Shown: positions 25,537 through 34,351 of the stretch, in pieces
Numbering within the stretch: position 1 is the first letter of the stretch
Layout of the letters: every line of letters starts with the position of its first letter
Source of the DNA: Flavobacterium sp. N502536
GTDB lineage: Bacteria > Bacteroidota > Bacteroidia > Flavobacteriales > Flavobacteriaceae
Direction of reading: 5' to 3'
DNA length: 64,000 nt
Assembly (NCBI RefSeq): GCF_025947345.1
Contig: NZ_CP110011.1
Location: forward strand, 248,001-312,000
Position numbers and translations under genes: made by a program
Notes under the pieces: model-generated
Told to the model about the DNA's origin: nothing
The model's database searches: none
The model's input: only the letters and a program-made list of their open reading frames with translations

Positions 25537-26865
25537 ATGGACTATAAAAACGACATCGCATACAGAAAAGAAACGTTAAAGAAATTGTTGTATAACATTC
25601 AAAAAAGCGAGGATTTAATTGTAAAAGCTTTGTACGATGATTTTAAAAAACCCGAATTTGAAGCGGTTTTAACCGAAACCAACTATGTGATTTCGGAGTT
25701 GAAAGATACCATCAGAAACATCCATAAGTGGGCAGGACGAAAACGCATTTTACCTTCCCTGCTTAATTTTCCTTCTACCGATTATATTTTTAAAGAACCT
25801 TACGGAAATGTGCTGGTGATTGCTCCCTGGAACTATCCGTTTCAATTGGCTTTATGCCCTTTAATTTCAGCCGTAGCAGCCGGAAACAGGGTTGTTTTGA
25901 AACCTTCAGAACTGACTCCTCATACTTCGGCCGTAATCGCCAAAATTATCGAAAAGACCTTCCACGTCAGTCATGTTGAAGTATTTGAAGGCGGTATTGA
26001 AGTATCCAACAAATTACTGGCGCAGCGCTGGGATTATATTTTCTTTACCGGAAGTGTTGCGGTGGGCAAAATTGTCGCCAAAGCCGCTGCCGAAAATTTA
26101 ACTCCTGTAACTTTAGAACTAGGCGGAAAAAACCCTTGTATTGTCGATGAAACTGCCAATTTAAAACTGGCTGCCAAACGAATCGTCTGGGGAAAATTTA
26201 TCAATGCCGGACAAACCTGCATTGCACCGGACTATATATTGGTTCAAAAAAACATGAAAGTCAATTTTATTTCTTTTTTAATAGAAGAAATTCTAAAGGC
26301 TTACGGTAAAAAAATAGAGAAATCTCCTGATTTCGCAAGAATCATCAATACCAAAAACTGGGTACGCCTGGACAGCATGATCGAACGTGAAAAGGTTGTT
26401 TTTGGAGGGGAAACAGATGCCGAAAACAACTACATCTCTCCTACCTTAATCGAAGAACCTGCTTTGGACAGTCCGGTCATGAAAGAAGAGATATTTGGCC
26501 CTATACTTCCGATCTTAACGTACGAAACCGAAGCTGATATTCATAATGTAGTCAGTCATTACGAAAAACCTCTTGCGTTTTATGTTTTCAGTGAGAATAA
26601 ATATTTTGCCAAAAAACTAATTACCTCCCATTCTTTTGGAGGAGGCTGTATCAACGACACAGTAGTTCATTTCTCGAATAAAAGACTGCCTTTTGGAGGA
26701 GTTGGTCACAGCGGTATCGGTGCTTATCACGGCCAGCTGAGTTTTGATATTTTTTCGCACCACAAGGCTGTCGTAAAAAAAGCAAACTGGCTTGACCTGC
26801 CCATGCGTTATGCTCCTTACAAGGACAAACTAACGTCCCTGAAACGGTTACTGAACTGGCTATGA
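25537..26865 (+). CDS. Aldehyde dehydrogenase (class 3-like)
   Basis: 442 residues, the shorter class-3 type. Visible elements: NVLVIAPWNYPFQLALCPLI with Asn99, VVLKPSELTPHTSA with the cofactor-contacting Lys122, FFTGSVAVGKIVAKAA, VTLELGGKNPCIV with Glu194, and FINAGQTCIAPDYIL with the nucleophile Cys228. The C-terminal part contains EEIFGPILPILTYE and LPFGGVGHSGIGAYHG. Reaction: NAD(P)+-dependent oxidation of aldehydes, probably medium or long chain as in other class-3 enzymes. A C-terminal hydrophobic anchor is not seen, so it should be cytosolic. Confidence 0.93.
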   Translation: MDYKNDIAYRKETLKKLLYNIQKSEDLIVKALYDDFKKPEFEAVLTETNYVISELKDTIRNIHKWAGRKRILPSLLNFPSTDYIFKEPYGNVLVIAPWNYPFQLALCPLISAVAAGNRVVLKPSELTPHTSAVIAKIIEKTFHVSHVEVFEGGIEVSNKLLAQRWDYIFFTGSVAVGKIVAKAAAENLTPVTLELGGKNPCIVDETANLKLAAKRIVWGKFINAGQTCIAPDYILVQKNMKVNFISFLIEEILKAYGKKIEKSPDFARIINTKNWVRLDSMIEREKVVFGGETDAENNYISPTLIEEPALDSPVMKEEIFGPILPILTYETEADIHNVVSHYEKPLAFYVFSENKYFAKKLITSHSFGGGCINDTVVHFSNKRLPFGGVGHSGIGAYHGQLSFDIFSHHKAVVKKANWLDLPMRYAPYKDKLTSLKRLLNWL

Positions 26866-26989
26866 TGATTAAAAACAATTTCGTAATGTTTAGTAGATTT
26901 TTATATGGAATTGATTAAAAATATTATATTTACGCCTCAAATAATCAACTAAATTTTCGGCGACATAAAATAATTCTACCCCAGTTAAA

Positions 26990-27778
26990 ATGAAATCCAC
27001 ATCTGATCAGGTCAAAGACATTAAAAATCATGGTTATACCTTAGATTTTTCAACTGTTTTCAATCATGCTTTTGAAAATTATAAAAAAATAGCCGTTTAC
27101 GCCGGATTAATGCTACTGGTTTTTTCGGTTCTTTTTGGAATTATCGCCTACATAATACTGCTTACCGCTTTTGGTATCGACAAAATAACAAATGCGAATT
27201 TTCTTAATATTCAGCCACAAAACCTGTCGCAAATTCAATTGCTTTATTATATTTTGGGAACCGCATTTGCATCGGCAATTATGAGTCCATTTACTGCCGG
27301 ATTTTTAAAAATGGCCGATTGTGCAGAAAAAGATGAGGAGTTCAACGTCTCCACCATCTTTTACTATTACAAAACCAGTCATTTTTCACAAATTTTTGCG
27401 GCCACCTTCCTTATTTCATTGTTTAGTGTAATCATCACAACCGCTTTAGAGATTTTTAAATTAAATGCATTAGGTCTGGTGTTTTCATTGTTTATTTCCT
27501 TTTTCACGTTTTTAACCATTCCACTTATCGTATTTGGAAATTTAAAAGCAGTTGAGGCTGTCAAATCCAGTTGTATTGTAATCGCAAAACAACCTATGGT
27601 ACTAATCGGACTAATCATTACGATTATTGGGGCTATATTGGTTGGATTCTGTGCGTTTTGTGTTGGAGTACTCTTCACCATTCCGTTCAGTTATTCTATG
27701 ACATATGCTATTTATCGAGCCATTTTTAAGATTGATCAACAAGATCCTATTGACTCTATCGGTCAGTCTGATCTTTAA
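26990..27778 (+). CDS. Polytopic membrane protein of unknown function
   Basis: 262 residues with five or six transmembrane segments, starting with IAVYAGLMLLVFSVLFGIIA YIILL and including LYYILGTAFASAIMSPFTAG, IFAATFLISLFSVIITTALE, FSLFISFFTFLTIPLIVFGN and VLIGLIITIIGAILVGFCAF. The cytoplasmic N-terminus is short. The repeated hydrophobic plan and the late GVLFTIPFSYSMTYAIYRAI motif resemble the 'glycerophosphoryl diester phosphodiesterase membrane domain'-like helical family, but I would not assign a function. Followed by the histidine kinase after 90 bases. Confidence 0.65.
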   Translation: MKSTSDQVKDIKNHGYTLDFSTVFNHAFENYKKIAVYAGLMLLVFSVLFGIIAYIILLTAFGIDKITNANFLNIQPQNLSQIQLLYYILGTAFASAIMSPFTAGFLKMADCAEKDEEFNVSTIFYYYKTSHFSQIFAATFLISLFSVIITTALEIFKLNALGLVFSLFISFFTFLTIPLIVFGNLKAVEAVKSSCIVIAKQPMVLIGLIITIIGAILVGFCAFCVGVLFTIPFSYSMTYAIYRAIFKIDQQDPIDSIGQSDL

Positions 27779-27868
27779 AAAATAGAAAATTCCATCAAAA
27801 AAGAGCCTAACCTACTCTGTTGAAATTTTCAAAAACTATTTACTAAACCAAACATACCCCCGAATTCT

Positions 27869-30800
27869 ATGGTAGCAAACTATAGTCTCTTCAATTCGTT
27901 GATATCAGGAATTGCCCATTTTGGCAGTGCCCTGAAATCAATTATTACGAAGTGGTATGTACTCAATTCCGATATTATCTTTTACAACAACCCTAAGCTC
28001 ATCATGTTAGGATTGTCTCTGTTTGCTTTTCTGGCGCTTCTGGTGTATCAATTTTTCCGGATCAAAGCCAGAATTGGTTACTTCATCGAAAAAAAACCGG
28101 AAGCCGAAACGTTAAACAAAGAATATCAACTTTACATATTATTCTTTGGTCTTGCGGTAATTGTAATCGAAATTATCAATGAAATCTTCAAAATAAGACC
28201 CAAAAGCTTACTCGTTGTCAATTTATGTATTGGTTTCTCCGTCCTTTTAGTTTACGTAATAATCGACAAAATTCAGTTTTTACGGGAGCAGGTCCAATCC
28301 ATATTCATTTCATTCTTCTTTATTTACGTTTTTTACATTGGACACAATATCATTTACCACGAAGATGATATTATTCCTGTAATTGTTTTTCTAATTTCCT
28401 TCTACTTTTCCTATAGCATCTTAAAGCCCATAAAATTATACTGGCTTTATATCGGATTGGTTTTTGCCTTTCTTATTGCCACTATTATCTATCAATTAGT
28501 TCCAATAAAATCATCCATTTTATTACTTAATTATTGCATCCTGATCTTCATTCTTAATCAGGTTAAATATGCTGTTTTACTCAATAACAGTGATAATTTC
28601 AGATTCACCAATGAAATAGTACACAAAGGAAATTCGTTGACAATTGCTACGAACGAAAAAAATGAAGTGCTGTTTTGCAGTGAAACGATCACTTCAATCC
28701 TGGGCTATTTACCGGACGAAGTTATGGGACCCAAATTTTGGGATTTAACTACCGAAGCGGACTGTCCCGAAAACCTCAACAACATCAATCACGAAGAAGA
28801 TAAACTCTACATCCGTAAATTAAAAAGCAAAAACGGGGAGTACAAATACATTCAGTGGAAAGACAAAAAATTTTCGCAGGGTTTAATCATTAGCATTGGT
28901 CAGGATGTTACCGAGCAGATTACCGTACGCGATCAGTACAAAAACCTGATTCAGACTGCCACCGATATTATTTTCGAAATCGATGCTGATGGTTATTTTA
29001 CCTTTATCAATGATTTTGGATTTTCGATCTTAGGGTATAGCGAAAATGAAATCATTTCGCAGCATTACTCTAATTTCATCCATGAAAATTACCAGCGAAA
29101 TGCCGTCGATTTTTATGAGAATCTGGAAGTAAATGAAAACAATTTTCCGACTATTGAAATTCCAATTTTAAAGAAAAACGGAAAAAAACTATGGATTTCA
29201 CAAAAGATCATTGTTCGAAAAAATGACCTTGGACAAACCATTGGTTTTGCCGGAATCGCCCGTGATATTACCGAGATCAGAAATATAGAAAACGATAAAA
29301 GGAAACGTCTCAAAAAAATTGAATCTTATAACAATTCGACCAACAAATTATCGACTACGGATTTTAGCAAATACGATAATTTAAACACGGTTATCGATTA
29401 TATCATCAAAGAGGCCGCAACCGTAACCAAAACCAATCGCGTAAGTTTCTGGAAGTACCATAAAGACCTAATCACCTGCAAAAACCTTTTTAGCAGCAAC
29501 AGTCAGCATTGTAATGACAAAAACATTCTGGATAAAGAATCTTATCCTATTTACTTTGAAACCCTAAAAAGTAAAACCATCATAAATGCACCGGATGTTT
29601 TCAACAAACTGGAAACTTCTGAATTTCAAAAACTTTACTTCACCAAGAACCAGATCAAATCGATGCTGGACGTCCCTATTTTTCTAAACGGGCAACTGGC
29701 GGGTGTGGTTTGTTTTGAAAGTACTGACGAAAAAAGAGACTGGGACAACGAAGACATCAATTACGCCCGTACCATTTCGGATGTAATCTCATTGGCCATT
29801 TCGTCACAGATGCGTTTGGAGGCCGAAAGAAAACTAGAATTTAAGAGTCAGCTGTTGTCTGCGCTTTCGTTATGTACCGAGAAATTTTTGATGAGTAAAT
29901 CGACTCAGGAAATGTTTCAGGAGACCTATAATTTAATTGGTAAAGCAGCCAAAGTAGATCATATGTACTACTACGAAAAAGATTTCACAACCAATACCGT
30001 AAGTCAGAAATACAAATGGTCGAGACAAGGCATTGAACATCAGATTACAAAATTGCAGCGGCTTACCAAAGATCACTTAAGCGAAATTTACGAGGCTGCT
30101 CAAAACAAAAAAATCGTCAACACGCTTACCCGTAAACTCGACGATACTTTTTTCAGGCAGTTACTGATCGCAAACGAAATTAAATCAATCCTGATTTTAC
30201 CGTTGTACATCAACGATATTTTTACCGGTTTTATAGGTTTTGACGATTGTACCAAGGAAAGAAAATGGTCTGAAGAAGAAATTTATATCTTTCAGGTTCT
30301 GGCCAATAACATCTCATCGGCACTGGAAAGAAACCGAAACGAAACCAAAATTCTGGAAAGCGAAGAAAAGTTCAAGTTAATCGCCAACAACATTCCCGGC
30401 ACCGTTTACTTGTCAAAATTTGATGCATTCTCTACCAAAATATTCCTGAATGATGAGATTTTGAACCTTACCGGTTACTCAAAATCTGAATTTATAGAAA
30501 ACAACTTATCGTTTTTATCCCTTATTCATCCTGACGACAAAGACGAGGTGATCAACAATCAGATCGACAATTTACAAAAGGGAATGCCGCTGCACAATAT
30601 CTATCGCATCCGACGTAAAACGGGCGAATACATTTGGGTGGAGGAATTTGGAGACGTTATTAAAAAAGGCGATGAAATCGAATTTGTGGGTGGAATTTAC
30701 TTTGACATTACCAACAAAAAAGAGACTGAAGACGCCATAAAAGCCAAGCAACTGGCAGAAGCCGCGAATAAATCCAAGTCCGATTTTCTGGCCAATATGT

Positions 30801-31921
30801 CTCATGAAATCAGAACTCCTTTGAATGGAATTATTGGTTTTACCCATTTACTGATGAATACGGGTCTTGAAGAAATTCAGGAAAAATACATGACCACGAT
30901 CAATCAATCGGCGCATTCGTTATTAGATATTATAAATGATATACTGGATTTCTCTAAAATCGAAGCGGGTAAACTCGAACTTTTTATCGATTTATACGAC
31001 ATTAAAAAAGTCCTCGGACAGGTTTTTGATTTAATCGTATACGAATCCAACCAAAAAAATCTGAGGTTAGAACTAAATGTCGCTCCCGACGTTCCGAAAT
31101 ACATCTGGACCGATATTGTGAGAATCAAGCAAATCTTAATCAATTTGCTTTCGAATGCTGTTAAATTCACCAACGAAGGCTCTATCAAGCTGAATGTTTC
31201 TGTTTTGGAAAAAAGCAAAAACAACAATTGTACGATCCGCTTTTCAGTCGTTGATACGGGAATTGGAATTCTCGAAAAAAACCAGAAGAAAATTTTCAAA
31301 GCTTTTTCACAGGAAGACAGCTCTACAACGAGAAAATTTGGAGGTACCGGTTTAGGACTGACCATTTCAAATCAATTGCTTGCTTTGATGGAAAGCCGTT
31401 TACAACTGGAAAGTAAAATCGATGAGGGAAGTAATTTTTATTTTGATCTGAATTTAAAAACCAGCAATCAGAGCATTAACGACAAATATAAGGCAGAACT
31501 TCAAAGCATCAACCTTGACCTGAGTTCTGAAAGCCTGAGTTCTAATCATAAAAACATTACCTTTTTGATTGTAGAAGACAACAAGGTGAATATGTTACTT
31601 TTAAAAACCATCATCAAAAACTTGTACAGCGGTGCATACATACACGAATGCGAAAATGGTTATGAAGCGGTGAGTCAGTTTGAAAGCATCAATCCTGATT
31701 TGGTTTTTATGGACATTCAGATGCCAATCATGAACGGTTACGAAACCACAAGAGCCATTAGAAACACCATTATCGGAAAAGATATCCCGATCATTGCGGT
31801 AACTGCAGGTGCTGAAAAAGAGGAACGTAATAAATGCCTCTCAGCGGGGATGGATGATTATATTTCAAAGCCCATAATGAAAGGCAGTGTAGAGGAAGCT
31901 TTAGTAAAATGGCTAAAATAA
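27869..31921 (+). CDS. Hybrid sensor histidine kinase, multi-PAS/GAF
   Basis: 1350 residues. About six transmembrane helices lie in residues 45-235. Next come PAS (about 250-350), PAS (355-475), GAF (497-650), GAF (665-825) and PAS (830-955). The HisKA dimerisation domain has the H-box MSHEIRTPLNGIIGF with phospho-acceptor His979. The HATPase_c domain (1085-1205) has VRIKQILINLLSNAVKFT as N-box, VDTGIGI and GGTGLGLTIS. The C-terminal receiver (about 1230-1348) has DNKVNMLL, VFMDIQMPIMNGYET with Asp1282 and DDYISKPI. So it is a membrane-bound phosphorelay hub with several ligand-sensing modules. There is no separate response regulator nearby, so its output partner is elsewhere. Complete. Confidence 0.93.
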   Translation: MVANYSLFNSLISGIAHFGSALKSIITKWYVLNSDIIFYNNPKLIMLGLSLFAFLALLVYQFFRIKARIGYFIEKKPEAETLNKEYQLYILFFGLAVIVIEIINEIFKIRPKSLLVVNLCIGFSVLLVYVIIDKIQFLREQVQSIFISFFFIYVFYIGHNIIYHEDDIIPVIVFLISFYFSYSILKPIKLYWLYIGLVFAFLIATIIYQLVPIKSSILLLNYCILIFILNQVKYAVLLNNSDNFRFTNEIVHKGNSLTIATNEKNEVLFCSETITSILGYLPDEVMGPKFWDLTTEADCPENLNNINHEEDKLYIRKLKSKNGEYKYIQWKDKKFSQGLIISIGQDVTEQITVRDQYKNLIQTATDIIFEIDADGYFTFINDFGFSILGYSENEIISQHYSNFIHENYQRNAVDFYENLEVNENNFPTIEIPILKKNGKKLWISQKIIVRKNDLGQTIGFAGIARDITEIRNIENDKRKRLKKIESYNNSTNKLSTTDFSKYDNLNTVIDYIIKEAATVTKTNRVSFWKYHKDLITCKNLFSSNSQHCNDKNILDKESYPIYFETLKSKTIINAPDVFNKLETSEFQKLYFTKNQIKSMLDVPIFLNGQLAGVVCFESTDEKRDWDNEDINYARTISDVISLAISSQMRLEAERKLEFKSQLLSALSLCTEKFLMSKSTQEMFQETYNLIGKAAKVDHMYYYEKDFTTNTVSQKYKWSRQGIEHQITKLQRLTKDHLSEIYEAAQNKKIVNTLTRKLDDTFFRQLLIANEIKSILILPLYINDIFTGFIGFDDCTKERKWSEEEIYIFQVLANNISSALERNRNETKILESEEKFKLIANNIPGTVYLSKFDAFSTKIFLNDEILNLTGYSKSEFIENNLSFLSLIHPDDKDEVINNQIDNLQKGMPLHNIYRIRRKTGEYIWVEEFGDVIKKGDEIEFVGGIYFDITNKKETEDAIKAKQLAEAANKSKSDFLANMSHEIRTPLNGIIGFTHLLMNTGLEEIQEKYMTTINQSAHSLLDIINDILDFSKIEAGKLELFIDLYDIKKVLGQVFDLIVYESNQKNLRLELNVAPDVPKYIWTDIVRIKQILINLLSNAVKFTNEGSIKLNVSVLEKSKNNNCTIRFSVVDTGIGILEKNQKKIFKAFSQEDSSTTRKFGGTGLGLTISNQLLALMESRLQLESKIDEGSNFYFDLNLKTSNQSINDKYKAELQSINLDLSSESLSSNHKNITFLIVEDNKVNMLLLKTIIKNLYSGAYIHECENGYEAVSQFESINPDLVFMDIQMPIMNGYETTRAIRNTIIGKDIPIIAVTAGAEKEERNKCLSAGMDDYISKPIMKGSVEEALVKWLK

Positions 31922-32015
31922 TTTAGAACTAAATCGGACTATTACTGCGCGTTATTCCTAAAAAAAATATAAATTCGTACAACACAAATCCTAATCAACT
32001 AAAATTCAAATTACT

Positions 32016-32861
32016 ATGAAATGGCAAGGTAGAAGACAAAGTGATAATGTTGAAGACAGACGATCCATTTCTGGCGGTAAAGTTGCCGTTGGCGGTGGAA
32101 TTATTGGTATTATTATTTTACTGTTAAATGTTTTTGGCGGCGAAAATGCCCAGATGATCACCCCTATACTGGAACAAATGCAAGGCGGACAGCAATCCAC
32201 CGAAGCGGCTGCTCCATTGAGCAAAGAAGATGAAGAACTAGGGCAATTTGTGAAAGTTAATCTTGCCGATAACGAAGACATTTGGGGTAAAATATTTGCA
32301 GAAAACGGCATGACTTACAAGAACCCAAAATTAGTACTTTTCAGAGGAGCTGTTAACACGGCATGCGGAGGCGCATCGTCGGCATCAGGGCCATTTTATT
32401 GCCCGGGTGACCAAAAGGTTTATATGGATTTAGGCTTCTTTGAGGAACTAAAAACTAAATTTGGTGCCAAGGGTGGTGATTTTGCTATTGCGTACGTTAT
32501 TGCGCACGAAATTGGGCACCACATACAAACATTACTAGGAACCTCAGCAAAAATGCATCAGGCACAGGAAGGAAAGAGTCAGGCAGAAGCCAACAAGCTT
32601 TCGGTAGCCCTGGAATTACAGGCCGACTTTTATGCCGGAGTATGGGCACATTACAATCAGAAAAACTTAGACGCAGGTGATATTGAAGAAGCTTTAAGTG
32701 CTGCCAATGCGGTTGGAGACGATGCCATTCAGAGTAAAATGCAAGGACAAGTTGTCCCGGATTCCTTTACTCACGGTACCTCTGAACAAAGAATGTATTG
32801 GTTCAAAAAAGGTTTTTCTACAGGAGATATCAAACAAGGGAATACTTTTGATGAAATATAA
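32016..32861 (+). CDS. Neutral zinc metallopeptidase (YpfJ-like)
   Basis: 281 residues. One N-terminal transmembrane helix (GGKVAVGGGIIGIIILLLNVF) anchors a periplasmic catalytic domain. The zinc site is HEIGHH with H164, E165 and H168, and ELQADFYAGVWAH supplies Glu200 as third ligand. CGGASSASGPFYCPGDQKVY and GDFAIAYVIAHE are typical of the YpfJ/neutral zinc metallopeptidase family (PF04228). The N-terminal opening MKWQGRRQSDNVEDRR is also conserved in that family. No substrate is known. It is followed by a terminator and stands alone. Confidence 0.92.
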   Translation: MKWQGRRQSDNVEDRRSISGGKVAVGGGIIGIIILLLNVFGGENAQMITPILEQMQGGQQSTEAAAPLSKEDEELGQFVKVNLADNEDIWGKIFAENGMTYKNPKLVLFRGAVNTACGGASSASGPFYCPGDQKVYMDLGFFEELKTKFGAKGGDFAIAYVIAHEIGHHIQTLLGTSAKMHQAQEGKSQAEANKLSVALELQADFYAGVWAHYNQKNLDAGDIEEALSAANAVGDDAIQSKMQGQVVPDSFTHGTSEQRMYWFKKGFSTGDIKQGNTFDEI

Positions 32862-32892
32862 TATTCATAAACCAAATTATAACAACCAATTT

Positions 32893-32920
32893 AGCATGAC
32901 TTAATCGTCATGCTTTTTTG
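32893..32920 (+). terminator. Rho-independent terminator after the zinc metallopeptidase gene
   Basis: An 8-bp stem, AGCATGAC (32893-32900) with GTCATGCT (32907-32914), a six-base loop and a run of six or more T. It ends the transcript of the gene whose stop is at 32861. Confidence 0.85.
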
Positions 32921-33022
32921 TTGTTTTTAAATACAACTACTCTTTAAAGTAAAAACTCCCAAGTCGAAACGATTCTCTACATTTTTGTTTTTATTGGGGT
33001 CTATTACAAAATATTCAAATTA

Positions 33023-33080
33023 TAAATTTGTATTCGACTCAGGAGAAAGCGGCACAACCTTGACCGTGCAGCTTTTTTTT
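33023..33080 (+). ncRNA. Candidate short RNA: promoter box closely followed by a terminator
   Basis: A perfect -7 box TAAATTTG (33023-33030) is followed 18 bases later by a hairpin, AGCGGCAC (33048-33055) with GTGCAGCT (33066-33073, one G-A mismatch), and eight T (33073-33080). A transcript would be about 40 bases and contains no start codon. The -33 element is weak. It could be a tiny RNA, or the end of a transcript from upstream. The rest of the gap 32921-33315 shows only AT-rich sequence and a 20-codon frame at 33267 without support. Confidence 0.35.
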
Positions 33081-33315
33081 ACTAGACGATATCCTTCCAA
33101 AAACTAAATATCTGTTTAGTGGGGTAAAGATAGTAGCACGCTTCCTGCTATTTCATGATAAAAATCATGGAACACTATTTTTAATTGAATAATACCATAC
33201 TGGATTGCCCTACAGTTGAAACCATAGACCACCATAGAAAAGAATAAAATTTCGGAGATTCCCACAATGGAACAAAGTGGAATTTATAAAAACTGGCGTT
33301 TTCAATTCAGCGCAC

Positions 33316-33346
33316 AAAAAAAGCCTTGAATTTCTTCAAGGCTTTA
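33316..33346 (-). terminator. Terminator after tRNA-His
   Basis: On the minus strand, AAAGCCTTGAA and TTCAAGGCTTT form an 11-bp stem with a four-base loop, followed by a T run (complement of 33316-33322). It lies nine bases after the tRNA 3' end. Confidence 0.85.
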
Positions 33347-33354
33347 AATTTCTG

Positions 33355-33429
33355 GGTGGCTGACCGGGTTCGAACCGGCGACCCGCGGCACCACAAACCG
33401 CTACTCTAACCAACTGAGCTACAACCACC
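33355..33429 (-). tRNA. tRNA-His (anticodon GTG)
   Basis: The minus strand folds as a full cloverleaf. The acceptor GTGGTTG pairs with CAGCCAC. An extra 5' G(-1) faces the C73 discriminator, the identity mark of tRNA-His. The D arm reads GCTCAGTTGGTTAGAGT. The anticodon stem-loop has loop TTGTGGT with GTG at 34-36. The T arm GCCGGTTCGAACCCGGT has the normal TTCGA. The terminal CCA is not encoded (CAG follows C73), as is common in this phylum. A terminator follows. Confidence 0.95.
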
Positions 33430-33510
33430 ATTTTTCTGCTTGTGCATTTCTGCTTAGCGAGTGCAAATATATAACTAATGTTGAGTTCTGCAAAGAAAAA
33501 AATGAAAAAT

Positions 33511-34227
33511 TTACAGTAAATTTTCTAAACTATTGACTGCCAAACACCTTTCAACAGTAAAACCTTCGGCAAATTCTTTACCAACCAGCCTTCCTAAATC
33601 CTTCGCACGATAATCTAAACTTTCAAAGAAGTTTTTACTCGTAATTGGCGTTGCAGGCTCTTTCGAATTCGGATCGTAAAACTGCGTTTTGTATGCCGAA
33701 ACAGCTTCTACCTTTTTCTTTTCAAAACCTGTAATATCCACTACAAAGTCAGGCACGATGTTTTTCCATTGAATATAATGGTACACCACCTTTGGTCTCC
33801 AGGCTTCCTGCCCTTCTCCATCTATCGAGGTTTCGATTTTTGACAATCCAGACAAAAAGCAGGCATCCGACACTAATTTACTTCCTTTACCATGATCAAT
33901 ATGACGGTCGTCAATTGCATTACACAATACAATCTCCGGTTTGTACTTCCGAATCATTTTAATGACTTCCAGCTGGTGCTTTTCGTCGTTTGTAAAAAAG
34001 CCATCACGCATGCCTAAGTTTTCACGAACCAGCACCCCTAATATTTTTGCCGCCTCTTTTGCCTCTGCATCTCTAATTTCAGCTGTACCACGGGTTCCCA
34101 ATTCCCCACGCGTTAAATCGACGATACCTACTTTTTTACCCAGTGATATCTCTTTTAAAATGGTTCCCGCACAACCTAATTCTACATCATCCGGATGTGC
34201 CCCAAAGGCTAATATGTCTAGTTTCAT
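33511..34227 (-). CDS. bshB1: Bacillithiol biosynthesis deacetylase
   Basis: 238 residues of the PIG-L/LmbE zinc deacetylase family, closest in pattern to BshB1. The metal site starts LAFGAHPDDVELGCAGTI (H11, D13, D14). GELGTRGTAEIRDAEA is the family signature, and NAIDDRHIDHGKG gives the third histidine. YHYIQWKNIVPDFVVDIT and SAYKTQFYDP are BshB1-like. Reaction: deacetylation of N-acetylglucosaminyl-malate to glucosaminyl-malate, second step of bacillithiol synthesis. Cytoplasmic. tRNA-His and its terminator lie downstream; a heptamer repeat tract lies just upstream. Confidence 0.92.
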   Translation of the reverse strand: MKLDILAFGAHPDDVELGCAGTILKEISLGKKVGIVDLTRGELGTRGTAEIRDAEAKEAAKILGVLVRENLGMRDGFFTNDEKHQLEVIKMIRKYKPEIVLCNAIDDRHIDHGKGSKLVSDACFLSGLSKIETSIDGEGQEAWRPKVVYHYIQWKNIVPDFVVDITGFEKKKVEAVSAYKTQFYDPNSKEPATPITSKNFFESLDYRAKDLGRLVGKEFAEGFTVERCLAVNSLENLL

Positions 34228-34252
34228 TGTTTTTGTTTTTTGTTTTCTTTGT

Positions 34253-34296
34253 TTTAAGTTTCAAGTTTCAAGTTTTCTTTGTTTCAAGTTTCAAGT
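34253..34296. repeat. Heptamer repeat tract (CTTGAAA complement)
   Basis: GTTTTAAGTTTCAAGTTTCA... reads in complement as the CTTGAAA heptamers of 15862-16002. CTCATAA-type heptamers follow at about 34340-34366, overlapping the end of the isochorismate synthase gene. Between them lies a small palindromic stretch around GCAGTCTCAGTAACTGAAAACTGC. Non-coding. Confidence 0.7.
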
Positions 34297-34351
34297 TTAG
34301 TCGCAGTCTCAGTAACTGAAAACTGCGACTGCGACTGAAAACTCATAATTT

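Noticed and set aside
30904..31365. 153-codon minus-strand frame within the histidine kinase
   Set aside because: Lies opposite the HisKA/HATPase region, whose motifs are intact; Ser/Phe-rich shadow composition.
27869..31921. Reading the kinase GAF domains as phytochrome chromophore domains
   Set aside because: No conserved Cys/His chromophore-binding motif or PHY domain could be seen.
33267..33329. 20-codon frame (MEQSGIYKNWRF...) before the tRNA terminator
   Set aside because: It runs into the tRNA terminator hairpin and has no promoter or recognisable homologue pattern.
33355..33429. Functional link between tRNA-His and the RNA-repair array
   Set aside because: They are 26 kb apart with many unrelated genes between; proximity alone gives no support.
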